A model generated the notes under the pieces. That model had not been told where the DNA came from, searched no databases, and saw only the letters and a program-made list of their open reading frames with translations. This document shows, in pieces, positions 34,151 to 45,153 of a stretch of 64,000 bases of DNA (the stretch's first letter is position 1; every line of letters starts with the position of its first letter). The position numbers were made by a program, and so were the translations under genes. The DNA is from Poa pratensis (taxonomy: Eukaryota; Streptophyta; Magnoliopsida; Poales; Poaceae). The stretch is from the NCBI GenBank assembly GCA_947311845.1, contig CAMZMU010000055.1, positions 19,712,221 through 19,776,220 of the forward strand, read 5' to 3'.

Positions 34151-34376
34151 CTCAGTGCAAACGGGTGGATGGCAAACTCCGTATCTGATGAAGGAAAACT
34201 AAGAAAACGCAGGTCTGCGCACAACCGTTGCCAAATGGCGACCTCATCGGAAACGGTGTTTTGCCTCCGTTACCGATGAGGGCCTTCAAATCAGCCACGG
34301 AGGCAGGGACATGGACCCTTTTTCCGTTGCCGATGGGGTTTTTGGCCTGTTTCTGATGTGTCGTTCTGTACTAGTG

Positions 34377-34860
34377 TGCTGCAGCGCCTTCGCCTCGCGC
34401 CGCTCCTCCAGCTCCAGGTGCCGCTCAAGACAGCGCTCCGCCCGCTCGGCCGTGCGAGTGTTCCAGAACTCCTCCTCCTCGAACGCCTCCTGCGGGTGGT
34501 TCCGGTACCACTCGGCGATGGCGCGCTCGTCCCTGGCAGCGACGAGCACCTGCATTGCGCGGTGGCGGTGGTGGCGGCGGTCCTCGGCGGTGACGAGGCG
34601 CGACTCTGGCGCCTGGGCCTCGGCCTCCTCCGTGTTGTGGCAGTCCGCGAAATTCATCTGCCCGCGGGGGCGCCCGAGCCTCCATGCCGCCGCATCACAG
34701 GCGCGGGCGGCCTCAATCGCCGTCGGGAACGACCCGAGGTTGCCGCGGTCGTCCCCCGAGCGGATCTCGGCGGTGAACGTGCCGTGCGGCCGCTCGCGGA
34801 CGCCGCGGTAGCCGGAGATGCTTCGGCGTCTCGGCGTCGGCGCGCGGAAGCTCGGGCGGC
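34377..34860 (-). pseudogene. AP2/ERF-like gene, AP2-domain piece
   Basis: On the minus strand an AP2 domain runs from 34813 to about 34646: GYRGVRERP, GTFTAEIR, NLGSFPTAIEAARACDAAAW, ending RGQMNF. These match the YRGVR, AEIR and AARAYDAAA signature of ERF DNA-binding domains, with Asn in place of the usual Trp before LG. A charged region follows (VTAEDRRHHRHR, WYRNHPQEAFEEEEFW, a Glu/Arg-rich helix) until the frame is cut at 34377 by the inner CACTA. The intact gene would encode about 189 residues from GYRGV to the stop at 20628. Upstream the frame stays open but has no ATG before the TATA box at 34941-34950, so the start codon is lost or in another exon. AP2 proteins bind GCC-box-like DNA. 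The gene lies inside the outer CACTA and looks like captured cargo. Confidence 0.85.
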
Positions 34861-34940
34861 GCGGATGTTTCCGGAAGAGCGCGGGAGAGGGAGAAGAGCG
34901 GTCGTGGGCGCGTGGCTGTTCAGCGCGTTGGCGCGCGGTG

Positions 34941-34950
34941 GCATATATAG
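34941..34950 (-). promoter_or_regulatory. TATA box upstream of the AP2-like gene
   Basis: CTATATATGC on the minus strand lies in very GC-rich surroundings, about 130 bp before the AP2 domain. Transcription would start near 34915. Confidence 0.6.
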
Positions 34951-35113
34951 CGCGGCGCGTGCCGCGTCGTCCAGCGCGCAGGACGGTCGACGCGCGCGGG
35001 TTTTTCCAGCGACCGCGCTAGAGCGCGCGGGAAAGCGGTTTTGTGAAGCGAATTTTCCGAGTGTAAAGCGAAATAACAAAAAAAAAAGGTTTTTGTGAAG
35101 CAGATACTTGCTA

Positions 35114-37019
35114 AAAACTCAAGTTTATCATTTTTTCATTTTTTGAGTATTTTTTCATTATATTCGATTTTTTTTGAAAAAATGGTTAAAATGGCCACCA
35201 TGGCTATTCGTCGAAAGGGGTCGAATTTTTCAAAAGTATTGACGGTTTTGTGATATAACCAATACTTGTGTAACTTAAAATAATTTTTGAAAAATTTCCA
35301 GAGCAAACTATCACACACTTGTAGTTCAAATTTGAATTACTTTCAGAAAATCGGCATAAAGTCGTTTAATTAGGCGAAATTAGGTAGAAACTAAGAAAAT
35401 TACTAATATTTCTGTATTATTGATCAAATATCGTCTACTTTGTGTGGCCATTGGATGGGTGTCATTTTGCACCATATTTGTTGTACTTGCTTCACAAAAA
35501 AAGTCATTTTTTACATTAAAAAAAATGATATTTATAATAATAATTTGAAAAAACTCAGTTCTGCAACATTATTTGCCATACCAAGGTACACCTATGTGTC
35601 AAATATAGGCACATTATCACAAACTATGCCAAAGGAATGATCATATCTAAGTCATTTGAACCGAAACTCATACATGTTTATAGGTAATTGATCTTTTTTG
35701 AATAGGTTTTTGGAAACTTTGTAAAAACTCAAGTTTATCATTTTTCTATTAACTCCTACACATAAGAGGACTCCATGCCAAAGGATTTCATTCTTTGAGT
35801 ATTTTTTCACTTTATTTGATTTTTTTTTGAAAAAAAGGTCAAAATGGCCATCATGGCTATTCGTCGAAAGGGGTCGAATTTTTCAAAACTATCGACGATT
35901 TTATGATATAACCACTACTTGTGTACCTTAAAATATGTTTTGTAAAATTTTCAGAACAAACTATCACATACTTGTAGTTCAAATTTGAATTACTTTCGGA
36001 AAATCGGCATAAAGTCGTTTAAATAGACGAAATTAGGTATAAACTGAGAAAAATACTAATATTTCTGTATTATTCATCAAATATCGTCTACTTTGTGTCG
36101 ACATTGCATGGGTGCCATTTTGCACCATATTTGTTGTACTTGCTTCACAAAAAAGTCATTTTTGACATTTAAAAAATAAAAAATGATATTTATAAAAATA
36201 ATTTGAAAAAACTCAGTTCTGCAACATTGTTTGCCATACCAAGGTACACTTATGTGTCAAATATGGGCACATTATCACAAACTATGCCACATGAATGATC
36301 ATATCTAGGTCATTTGAACCGAAACTCATACATGTTTATAGATGATTGATCTTTTTGTGAAGAAGTTTTGTAAACTTTGTAAAAAATCAAGTTTATCATT
36401 TTTTCTATAAACTACTACACATAAGAGGACTCCATGCCAAAGGATTTTATTTTTTGAGTATTTTTTCACTTTATTTGATTTTTTTTGAAAAAATTGTCAA
36501 AATGGCCACCATGGCTATTCGTCGAAAGGGGTCGAATTTTTCAAAAACTATCGACGGTTTTGTGATATAACCACTACTTGTGTAACTTAAAATGATTTTA
36601 GTAAAATTTCAGACCAAACTATCACACACTTGTAGTTCAAATTTTAATTACTTTCGGAAAGTCGACATAAAGTCGTTTAAATTGGCGAAATTAGGTAGAA
36701 ACTGAGAAAATTACTAATATTTTTGTATTATCCATCAAATATGGTCTACTTTGTGTCGACATTGGATGGGTGCCATTTTGCACCATATTTGTTGTACTTG
36801 CTTCACAAAAAAAGTCATTTTTGACATTGAAAAAATAAAAATGATATTAAAAAAATAATTTGAAAAAACTCAGTTCTGCAACATTGTTTGCCATACCAAG
36901 ATACACCTATTTGTAAAATATGGGCACATTATCACAAACTATGCCACATGAATGATCATATCTAGGTCATTTTTTTTACTTTATTTCATTTTTTTTAAAA
37001 TGGTCAAAATGGCGTACTT
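35114..37019. repeat. Tandem repeats of about 610-660 bp (three units and a fragment)
   Basis: Units start at 35114, 35723 and 36381. A partial fourth begins near 36970. Each has CAAGTTTATCATTTTT, the GGCCACCATGGCTATTCGTC block, GGGTCGAATTTTTCAAAA, CTTGTAGTTCAAATTT and ACTATGCCA. Unit 1 lacks the ACTCCTACACATAAGAGGAC block present in units 2 and 3. No open frames of note. Such arrays are common beside CACTA ends. Confidence 0.9.
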
Positions 37020-37360
37020 CTGATACCGCTAGCAGACGGTAATGGTGTCCGCCAGCGGTAATTTCCTGCTTTCTGGGCCTGCAGCGGGGCTAACTACCGT
37101 TGGCGGGCGCGCCAAACCGTCTGCCAGCGATACTTTAGTTACCGTTGGCGAACAAGATCACCGTCCGCCAGCGGTACTTAGCCTCGCCTGCTCGTTCTGC
37201 GTCACGCTACCGCTGGCGTGCGTGTCACTCTATCCGCCAGCAGTAACCCAAGTACCGATGGCGTGTGCTCTATACTGTGCGCCAGCGGTAATAGCGCTGG
37301 CGGACGGTTTGGCCCGCCGCCAGCGGTAGTGTGGTGGCTATAAGCATATTCCTACTAGTG
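37020..37360 (-). repeat. Right CACTA terminus and subterminal repeats
   Basis: There are about twelve copies of TACCGCTGGCGG or its inverse, then CTACTAGTG at the end. They mirror the left end at 14079-14345. Confidence 0.8.
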
Positions 37361-37499
37361 TCAAATAGATATCGAAGTTTGGTGCTCCCTTGGCTTGTGC
37401 ACGTGAAGTGGCCACGATATCGATATCCATGGGCGGATCTAGGGGCCACAATGAGTGCCATGGCACCGCTTCGAAAAATGCAAAACAGTGTATATTATA

Positions 37500-37648
37500 C
37501 TACCTCTGTACCAAATAATATGTTTTAGATATCTTACATACTACATACAGATGAAAATGAGTGAATCAACACACTAATAAGTGTCTAGCTAGGTGCATCC
37601 GTATAAAAAATAAATAGGAAAACATCTTATATTTTGGTACGGAGAGAG
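37500..37648. mobile_element. Stowaway (Tc1/mariner-type) MITE
   Basis: This 149-bp element has ends CTACCTCTGTACC and GGTACGGAGAGAG (inverted match to CTCCCTC.GTACC) and TA on both sides. The interior motifs ATGTTTTAGA and AAAACATCTTAT are typical of the family. Confidence 0.85.
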
Positions 37649-40202
37649 TATATATTTAAACCAAATTATACAATTTGTAGTGTTGTTCCCAGATTGTATA
37701 GTTAACTTTGCCACCCCCGGTATTAGGGTTCTAGATCCGCCACTGTTGACGTCCACCTTCCACTATTTGGCGGCTGCATTGACACACCACTCTTTTCTAT
37801 CGGCCGGAGCAGCGCTCTCCGTTCAAGCTCCACCACCCAAGTTGTATATGATACGTCGGTCGGTCCTGCGCACGGGATTTGCGAGCACCAATGTCACCGT
37901 CACGAGAAGCACCATGACCACGACCACGCTTGCGGGAGATAACAGCCGTTCGCGAGCGAGCGCCAAACATGGGCAAGTTGGGAAGGGTTGTACGGGGGAG
38001 GAAGCAAGCAGGAGAATAAAAATGAGTGGGTGGGAAAGAGGAAAGTGAAGTAGGTTTTCGAATTGAATGGACATCCTTGGGGATAGCTGTGTAAGACTGA
38101 ATTTACCATAAAATTGAAAGGAAAAAACTACTGCCAAGATCACAAGAAACCCAGCTCAAAGTGAATGGAGAGAGAACCCCTACGCCTTTGAAGGATCTGA
38201 AGTTGTTCGGACACTCATAGACAAGTGAACTCCAATCCATGATCCCTCGAAAAGTGAAGTGAGCTAGTCAGGTAGAACAGTCAGGTTAGGAAAACAGTCT
38301 TTCATGTCAAGGTGAACATAGATAAGGTTAGTTTGTTTTCCTTAGTTCTCAGAGACAAGACTCGTTGCTGGAACCGAGAGCACTTGCGATTGCTTTCTTT
38401 CTGACCTTGAGCCTAGAAATTCCATACCTCCCACCGAGTGCTTTTGTGTGTGACCAGAACATGATGCTTTTCAATGCCGAGTACTTTTCTTAACAATGTA
38501 TGAAGCCCGTAAAACCAAAATCGATTCAAATCCACTGTTGGATAAGTAGGTAATAATTTCATGATTAATTCCAGAATATTAAACATGACAACAACAACTA
38601 CTAACATGTTAAATACGAACATATTAATTGTACTAAGCAACATGAACAGCATCAACATATACACCAACATATCTAAAGTATAACCGCAGTTCGGAATACG
38701 TCGCACGTACCGAACATTTGCAGAGGAAGTGGCTGTTGGTGCAGACAGGTTCACCGCGTCCAAAGCAGCGGTGATATTGTTGACGATGACGTTGGTGAAG
38801 ACGGGCCGAAGAAGACAGCGCTTGCGGAGACGATCCGCAGCTGCAGCTTTAAGACGACCCGTGATGGAAGCGGCGGGCAGTCGCCTGAAGCGCTTCCAAA
38901 AAACCAAATTTGCCCTCTCTCGTACAGAATCACAAAGACGACTGGTTCCGGAGACCTGCTCTCCTAAACACCGGTGCACGCTAGCGCTCGGGATGGAGTA
39001 GACCACGGTGGCGGCGCAAGGCACGAAATGTGACAAAACATATATTGGTTCGGTGTGTGACGGCGCACGCAATGCAAGGCAATATATAGTGCGTCTCGGG
39101 TACAACGTGGGCCGACCACGTCGCATACGTCCGAGTCGGTACAGCAGCGCACGATCCGGGAGCGACCCAAACTGACTTGGCTGTAACGCATACGCTAATG
39201 GCTCGATTTTCCCGAACAGCAAAAATATAGGCGTCGGTTTGGCTCATTCCCGCAACCCGCGACGCGGCGCATCGAGACGAGACGAGCGGCAGAGGAGGAG
39301 GAGTGCGCGAGAAAGCATTATGTTTTCACGTGCTTACCACGTGCCATGCACATGCGCCATTTGAGATTTTAGAATTTTTTATTTGGACTGCCACATATTA
39401 GCCCAAATTCTAACATCCATGACCTTAACGATCGTGCCTGTGCCAATGACACGCAAGGCCAACCAGTTGAAATCCGACGTGTGACGTTTGTGGTCACTCT
39501 CACTTACCACATGAACCGGGCGCATAGCGAGGTTGCCGGACGTGATATTAACCCCGTCTGACAACTTTGCAGCTAATGGAGTAGTCGTTGAAGGCCATTT
39601 GCATGTCGGCGCTTCCGGTAAATGGTAGCCCGGTGGAGATGGTGTGCTCCGTATCTTGCATGGAGCTTCCGGTAAACGCGTGGGCGTTCGCGTTACATGC
39701 ACCGGGCCGAAACCCATCAACAACAAAGGTGGCGCAGTAGCGGGTGTCAAATCAGCTGTCATCTACTACTGTAAGGCGTAAGGAAGAGAGTATGGCAGCA
39801 GATCTTGTGCTTGTACTTCACGTTACCTACGTACTCACTCTCACTCCGGTGCTACACGTCAATCAGGTGCTGCCTACAGCAGGGGTCTATATCTGTACCA
39901 CGCATCATTCTATCTGGTCTCAGACTCAGAGGGTGCAGAGACTTCTCTTCATGGAGGCTGCATGCCTAGCTTTGTGCTTTGAATGGCAACTGGTGGCGGG
40001 GACGGGACGGTGATCTGCCAATCTCCTTAAAGGGAGAAGGAACCAAGCAGATACGTACAATGGCCATGCATCCATCACTCGGCTGAAAAAGAGGTAAAGC
40101 CACAGGGTGCAGCAGCTGGTTGCCCGGCCTCAACTGACCTCAGTGTCGTAGAGAGCTTGGAGTATGATTCCTTCCATCTAGTAGTAGTACTAGTAGTAGA
40201 AG
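37649..40202. other. Intergenic sequence, nothing firm
   Basis: There is mixed GC content and several open frames (for example 38413-39222 minus and 39379-39762 minus) without a recognisable domain. A TATATATTGCC stretch near 39080 (minus) precedes a GC-richer segment, which may be a decayed element. A TAG/TAC microsatellite lies at about 40178-40201. Confidence 0.35.
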
Positions 40203-40502
40203 TAAGAGCATCTCTAGCCGTACCCGAAAAGGGGCAAACCCGCAAAATAACCGCCGGATGCGGATTCGAATCCTTAAAAATGCAAAGAGCAGAACCCTCA
40301 AAACTCTCCGACCCGCAAAAGTTTTTGAGGGGCCCCGCGAATCCGCCCCTCGGAACCGTGAAATCTAGGTTTTCCTCACCGGCCCGCAGACTGATCCGCA
40401 TCCTCTTCTATCGTTGGCGCGAAGGAAGATTCAGCCCCCGATCCGCCGCCGCCGCCGCGTCCGCCACCGCTTTCTCTTCCCCCACTCCGGCCATCGTGCG
40501 CC

Positions 40503-42079
40503 ATGAGCTCCTCCGACCCGTACCTGGTGACCGTCCCGGTCGGGACGACGCCATCGACAGATCAAGCTGGCCGGGCAGAGCTCGGCACCGCCGCCGCCGC
40601 CGCTGCTCCTCCATTGGTGCAGACGAAGCGGAGAAGGCTGGGGACCGCAGGCGCGGCCCAAATCTTACTTGCGGCTACCGGCGCCGCCGCCTCTACCGAT
40701 GCTACTCCCGCCGCTGCCGCTGCCGGGGGCGCCGCCGCGGCTACGAAGAAGAGGACGCCCGTGCGGAAGGTCAGGGGCAGCGCCGCCGCTGCTGCAGACG
40801 AACCTACGCCCGCAAATGTCTCCGGGACCGAAAGGTATGAACACGACATTGCAATTGTGAAATTATGCTTGCTAGTGCCGCCTATTTGTGAAATTGTGCT
40901 TCCAAATTGCAGCACGCAAGCTTTCATGGACGCCATTGGGTCGGCTCAGATCAACTACTCTCCGCTCGGCAATTTCGGCTACAACGAGGCCGACGGTGGC
41001 GTCGATGGTGGTGCGGGCGAAGAAGACAACGAGGTCGAGGAGGTGGAGGGGACAACACTTTCCCGGAGAGGTACGAATTACACCGTTTTGTAGGACCAAA
41101 CATTGATCCGTGCTTGGGAGAGTATTTCTCTCGATGCAACTCACGGCAATGATCAAACCAAGGATCGGTATTGGCAAAGAGTGGAGGACAAGTTCTTCCA
41201 GCTCATGCCACGCAATGGCCGAACGGTGCCTCGGACCTTTCGATCACTACAAGGCCGTTGGGAAACGATCAAAACAACATGTTCCCGGTGGAGTGGATGT
41301 TTGCAACAAGTGATTAATGCTCCTCCGAGTGGTACCGTAGAGGGTGATTGGGTGAGTGAAATAACCATTGCTATTGTTCACCATTGGTATATGTAACCAT
41401 TGCTATTGTTCACCGTTGGTATATGTAACCATTGTAGGAGCGCATTGCAAGAGAGAGGTTCATGGACATGCCCGCATCCAAGAAGAAGCCATTTGTCCTT
41501 GATCATTGTTGGAAAATTCTCCAACATAGCGAGAAATGGAAGTTGAGGGACCAAGAGCCAAAAAAAGTGGAAATACGTGTTGAGGATGACTCCGATGATG
41601 ATCAAGGTGGGAGGAACAAGAACAAGTCCGAAGGCAACAAGAAAGCCAAGGAGAGAGTGGCAAAGCAACTTGAGGCAACAAGCTTGAGAGAGAAGCTCGA
41701 TGAAATGGTGAAATCTAATGAGACCATGGTGGCCAAGACATTGGAGGCAAAGCACCAATTGGCCGAGAGGAAAGCTCAAGAGAAGAAAGAAAAGTGGGAG
41801 GTGCTTCGTTAAGAAGGGAAGCGGAAGATCGAGATTGAGGCCAAAAGAGTCTCGGCGGAGGAGAACAAGTCCATGGCCAAGCTCTTAGCCGAAGAGAACA
41901 AGATAATGATGATGAACCGAAGTGACATGGACGAAGTCACCTTGGAGTGGCATGACATCGCAAGGAAGGAGATATTGCATCGAATGAAACAAGCGATGCT
42001 AAAAGCTAGCGGTGGTGGAGGTGATGGTGGAGGTGATGGTAGAGGTGCCGGTGGTGGTGGAGGTGCTACCACGGTGTAG
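40503..42079 (+). pseudogene. Harbinger ORF1, Myb/trihelix-like DNA-binding protein
   Basis: Proposed exons are 40503-40834, 40913-41351 and 41438-42079, with GT..AG introns. The N-terminus is Ala-rich. Exon 2 has STQAFMDAIG, an acidic stretch, NYTVL, then DQTLIRAWESISLDATHG and DRYWQRVEDKFF..LMPR, a Myb/SANT-like helix pattern with spaced Trp. Exon 3 carries a coiled-coil, Lys/Glu-rich C-terminal region and a Gly-rich tail. In PIF/Harbinger systems this protein binds the TIRs and the transposase. Two in-frame stops, TAG at 41091 and TAA at 41810, each look like a single-base change or small loss. The protein cannot be made whole. Confidence 0.82.
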
Positions 42080-42259
42080 GGCCTTTCGATGATGCCCATT
42101 GTGTTTTGGAAGCAATTTTTTGGTCACATCGATGAAAAACTAGTTAATTGCCATCTTTAGATTCAAGAAACTACTTTAATTTGTTATATTAATGTCGAAT
42201 TTGTAAGCAATTTGACATTTTATGATATTCTGCCTATCTTGCTGTTTTGCATATGCAGT

Positions 42260-42354
42260 TTCAGAACGCCGCGCGGCGGAGTAGAACCTCTGAGCAGAAC
42301 CCGCAAAGCAGAACCGCAAAACAGAGGTTCTACTCCGCCGCGCGGCGTTCTGAA
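42260..42354. repeat. Perfect hairpin with 33-bp arms
   Basis: Left arm 42260-42292 and right arm 42322-42354 are perfect inverse copies, with a 29-bp spacer. The arm core is GCCGCGCGGCGGAGTAGAAC. It lies in the 3' part of the Harbinger element. Confidence 0.95.
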
Positions 42355-42873
42355 CAAAAAACCGCGAGTTCCGCGAACTGCAAAACTGTTTTGCGGGTTG
42401 GCCTTTTGCGGATACTGATAGAGATGCTCTAAGAGTAGTTCTCTATGTATGTTGTCATTCCTTCCGGACTCTACAATCGAGGCAGGCAGGCATACCAAAG
42501 CACGTCAAAAGGAAACCGCCAGTTTACGCATCATCGTATACGTTAGCTTTCACCAACACGTCAGACATATATGACTTGCTAACAGCAACCGTGTCAGTGT
42601 ACCTGGCAGGCGCTCGTTTCACCTCTGTTTTTCTTCCCGCGGCATTCATTTCCCGCCAAATAAAACCCACTTGGCGGCCTCTACTTTAATTTTACAAAGT
42701 GTAAAATGATCGATACTCGCACGGAGTGCACGTTTGTAAAAACTCTAGGGTTTCGCTCGTTCCGAATCTAAAAGCAATATTGGTCTTGTTTCTTCGGGTG
42801 TAAAGTTAGTTGCTGGGAGGGCCCAGGCCCCGATTAAAGAAGGCCACAAAATAATAACGTATATAGTAATCAT

Positions 42874-43031
42874 CAGGGACGAAGCTAGGACAGCATTTCG
42901 TTGGGTTCATCTATGTTACTTATGGTGCATCCTTCCATTCATAAGCAATCTTATTAGAGAATTCAGCAAGGAATGGATGAATTTTGTTGGGTTCAGCTGA
43001 ACCCAACGCTACTGTGCCAGCTCCGCCACTG
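42874..43031. mobile_element. hAT-type MITE (158 bp)
   Basis: The ends CAGGGACGAAGCTAGG and (inverted) CAGTGGCGGAGCTGG match with a few changes. The 8-bp GTAATCAT lies on both sides (42866-42873 and 43032-43039), as for hAT elements. An internal GTTGGGTTCA inverted pair is present. Confidence 0.85.
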
Positions 43032-43039
43032 GTAATCAT

Positions 43040-45153
43040 TTTTATCATTTACTCTTCTACAAAAATGAATGACTTTTTTGTTGAACAACGTACAATTTTG
43101 ACAATGTGTCCACTTATAATATGATTGAAAATAGTATATAATACATATTTAAAAAGTATCCATAAGACAAAATGCAACCATGAAATTTATACAAGCTTAG
43201 TCCATACACTTTGGTATTATTAGTGGTCAAAGACGTGAATTAAAGATGGTAAAAAATCCCGATTGCCTTGCATTTTAGGACGAAAAGAGTATTTACCATA
43301 ATAAAGTTGTTAATTTTCTGAATCAAATACACACCATGGGACTCTTAGGACCTCTTTGGATCGCAGGATTGAAAAACACGGGAATAGTAAAAACACAGGG
43401 TTTGCTTATACAAAACAGAGGATTGTAAAACATAGGAAAACTACGGGAATCGTCGTTTGGATGTAATCCAGGAAAAACAAAGGAAAAGTATCTCAATCCT
43501 ACGCGTGTGTGTCTAAAAAAGAGCCTGGAGTGGATGTTCAAATTCCTCTGGACTTGAGGCATAGGAATCCATTCCATAGAAATTTGGGTACGTGATGAAC
43601 TTACCTCACACTACATGTACCGTCGGTGATAAGTAGGACAACACTACGGCGCGATGGCGGAGGTCACGGTGGAGGTTAAAAACGGACGTAGTGCGAGCGA
43701 AAACGGCCGAGTTGAGAAGACAGAGAGGTTAAAAATACACTTACAGCAAGCATAGTAGCTGCTGCTGCGACCATGGAGTTGACGGCAGTGATCGGCGATG
43801 ACGGAGGTTGAAAAACACATGTACACTCGCCGCAATCTAAACACGTACATATCTCAGTACAATATCTACTCGTATATGACAGCCAAAACGAAAAAAATAC
43901 ATTACGCAAGTTGTGCGAAAACTCGTCAAACGATATTGCGACGAATTTGACAAAATTCAACTAAAAAAGTTTCAAACATCGTTTTGAAATTGAGAAGTTA
44001 CAATCGACGAAACTCGAAACAGAATGCGGAAATAAAACCTCCTCGTCAACGCGCATATTTTTCGTGTGTACATTTCATTTTGAATCGAAATATGACTGTG
44101 TGGATGTGATAGCACTAAGTGGAGCGGTTTAACGAAGGTGAGCGCTAGGTTGTACGTACCAGGAGCCACCACACGTGCCGTTCCTTCTCACCGAGGCCAA
44201 GTGCTGTTTTAAAATTCGTGCCGTACGAGATTTAGATATGACCAAACGGAGCAAACTTGCATCCAGTAGTGGCATATGAAGTCTCGCATGCAACCAAACA
44301 CGATCCTAACCGCTACAGTAGCTACCAAACGTGCCCTAGATAAATGTGGCTTTTGTGTGTTGAATGTTGAGGAATTCAATGCCTCTATGGGCCTCGGCGG
44401 TGAACACATCTGATTGTATGAACATTAATTGCTGCCTAATTAAAAAAGCTCATCTTACCGTAAAAAGAGAAATTGAAAAAGGATTTGTATACGGGAGACT
44501 CCATTGGATTCGATCGGATGGCCCAAAATTTGAACATTTTGTTTAACTCTTGGCTCCACGTTTCTTTGGCGTAGCCTCCACTCGCGGTAATAATTGAGCG
44601 CAAGCGATTGCAGCACGAGGTGTCCCATGCATCAAAAGAAGCATGCAGCAACTGCAACTTTCCGGCATCTCCCATGCACATACTCCTGGGTGCATGCACG
44701 CAGCATACCAAAAGGCGCATCCCATCCATGGCTAGTGACGCCCAGCCAGATTTCACCGCCGGCCGGCCAGGTGAAAGTGAAACTGGCGATCGACGAAGAG
44801 AGGTCATTGAGGCCGGCTGCTTGCGCGCGCGGACAGACGTTTGATTTTGTCGTGTCTCCAGGCCGCATCAAACAGAGAAGCACAAAGCTGCAGTTTTACT
44901 CGCACACTGCGCCAACATGCGCGCTCGGCACAGCCCTCAGGTGTAGCAGAGACAGACGAGCTCACGAGCACCCATCCCATTCCCATTGCGTTCCTCGATG
45001 CCGGTGATTCATCCATCTCTCTTCCTTTCTCTCAAGTCTCAACTGTAAAATCTTGGCCCGTGGCCTGGGCTCAGCAAGCAAAAGATCACGTTGCAGGCTC
45101 CACTCTACTGCGTCGGGCAAGTCCACGGGCGCCCCAAACATAGCAAACCATGC
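43040..45153. other. Intergenic; possible Tourist-like fragment at 43347-43590
   Basis: TTAGGACCTCTTTGGATCGC near 43346 resembles a Tourist-type left end, but no matching right end was found. The rest has short open frames without known domains. Confidence 0.35.

Larger units (their letters stand above)
20764..34376. mobile_element. Inner CACTA element splitting the AP2-like gene
   Basis: The left end reads tACTAGTACAGAACGACACA (first base C changed to T). The right end is the inverse, ending CTAGTG at 34376. The TIR match extends for 22 bp. The trinucleotide TGC lies on both sides (20761-20763 and 34377-34379). Both ends have subterminal motifs built on GGCAACGG/CCGTTGCC and GGTAACGGAG/CCGTTACC (20890-21010 and 34220-34350). 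The element is 13.6 kb, and most of it is secondary insertions: an LTR retrotransposon, a possible Helitron and retroposons. A short 5' coding exon remains at 21176-21273, but no catalytic domain is left. Confidence 0.88.
14079..37360 (-). mobile_element. Putative large outer CACTA (En/Spm) element
   Basis: The left end starts CACTAGTAG at 14079 and the right end is its inverse (CTACTAGTG, ending 37360). Both ends carry many copies of the same subterminal motif TACCGCTGGCGG in both orientations (14098-14345 and 37020-37332). The interior holds a CACTA ORF1 remnant (minus, 17.6-19.1 kb) and a tandem-repeat block (35.1-37.0 kb) next to the right end, as is usual in large Triticeae CACTAs. The flanking trinucleotides (AAT left, TCA right) do not match, so a TSD is not shown, and the ends could in principle come from two related elements. 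No catalytic CACTA transposase (TNP2 type) was recognised, so it is non-autonomous. Excluding insertions, about 7.5 kb belongs to it. Confidence 0.65.
40206..42429 (+). mobile_element. PIF/Harbinger-type element carrying only the Myb-like ORF
   Basis: The TIRs GAGCATCTCTA are perfect for 11 bp at both ends and TAA lies on both sides (40203-40205 and 42430-42432), the Harbinger signature. The 2.2-kb interior encodes the ORF1 (Myb/trihelix-like) protein, interrupted by two stops, and no DDE transposase. A 33-bp-arm perfect hairpin lies near the right end. Confidence 0.9.

Noticed and set aside
35114..37019. CRISPR-like array
   Set aside because: Units are over 600 bp and contiguous, without unique spacers, in a plant CACTA element.
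38413..39222. 269-codon minus-strand open frame as a gene
   Set aside because: No recognisable domain, odd composition and no supporting exon or promoter structure; left as unassigned.
43347..43590. Complete Tourist MITE
   Set aside because: A plausible left end (TTA, GGACCTCTTTGG) but no matching right end or TSD.
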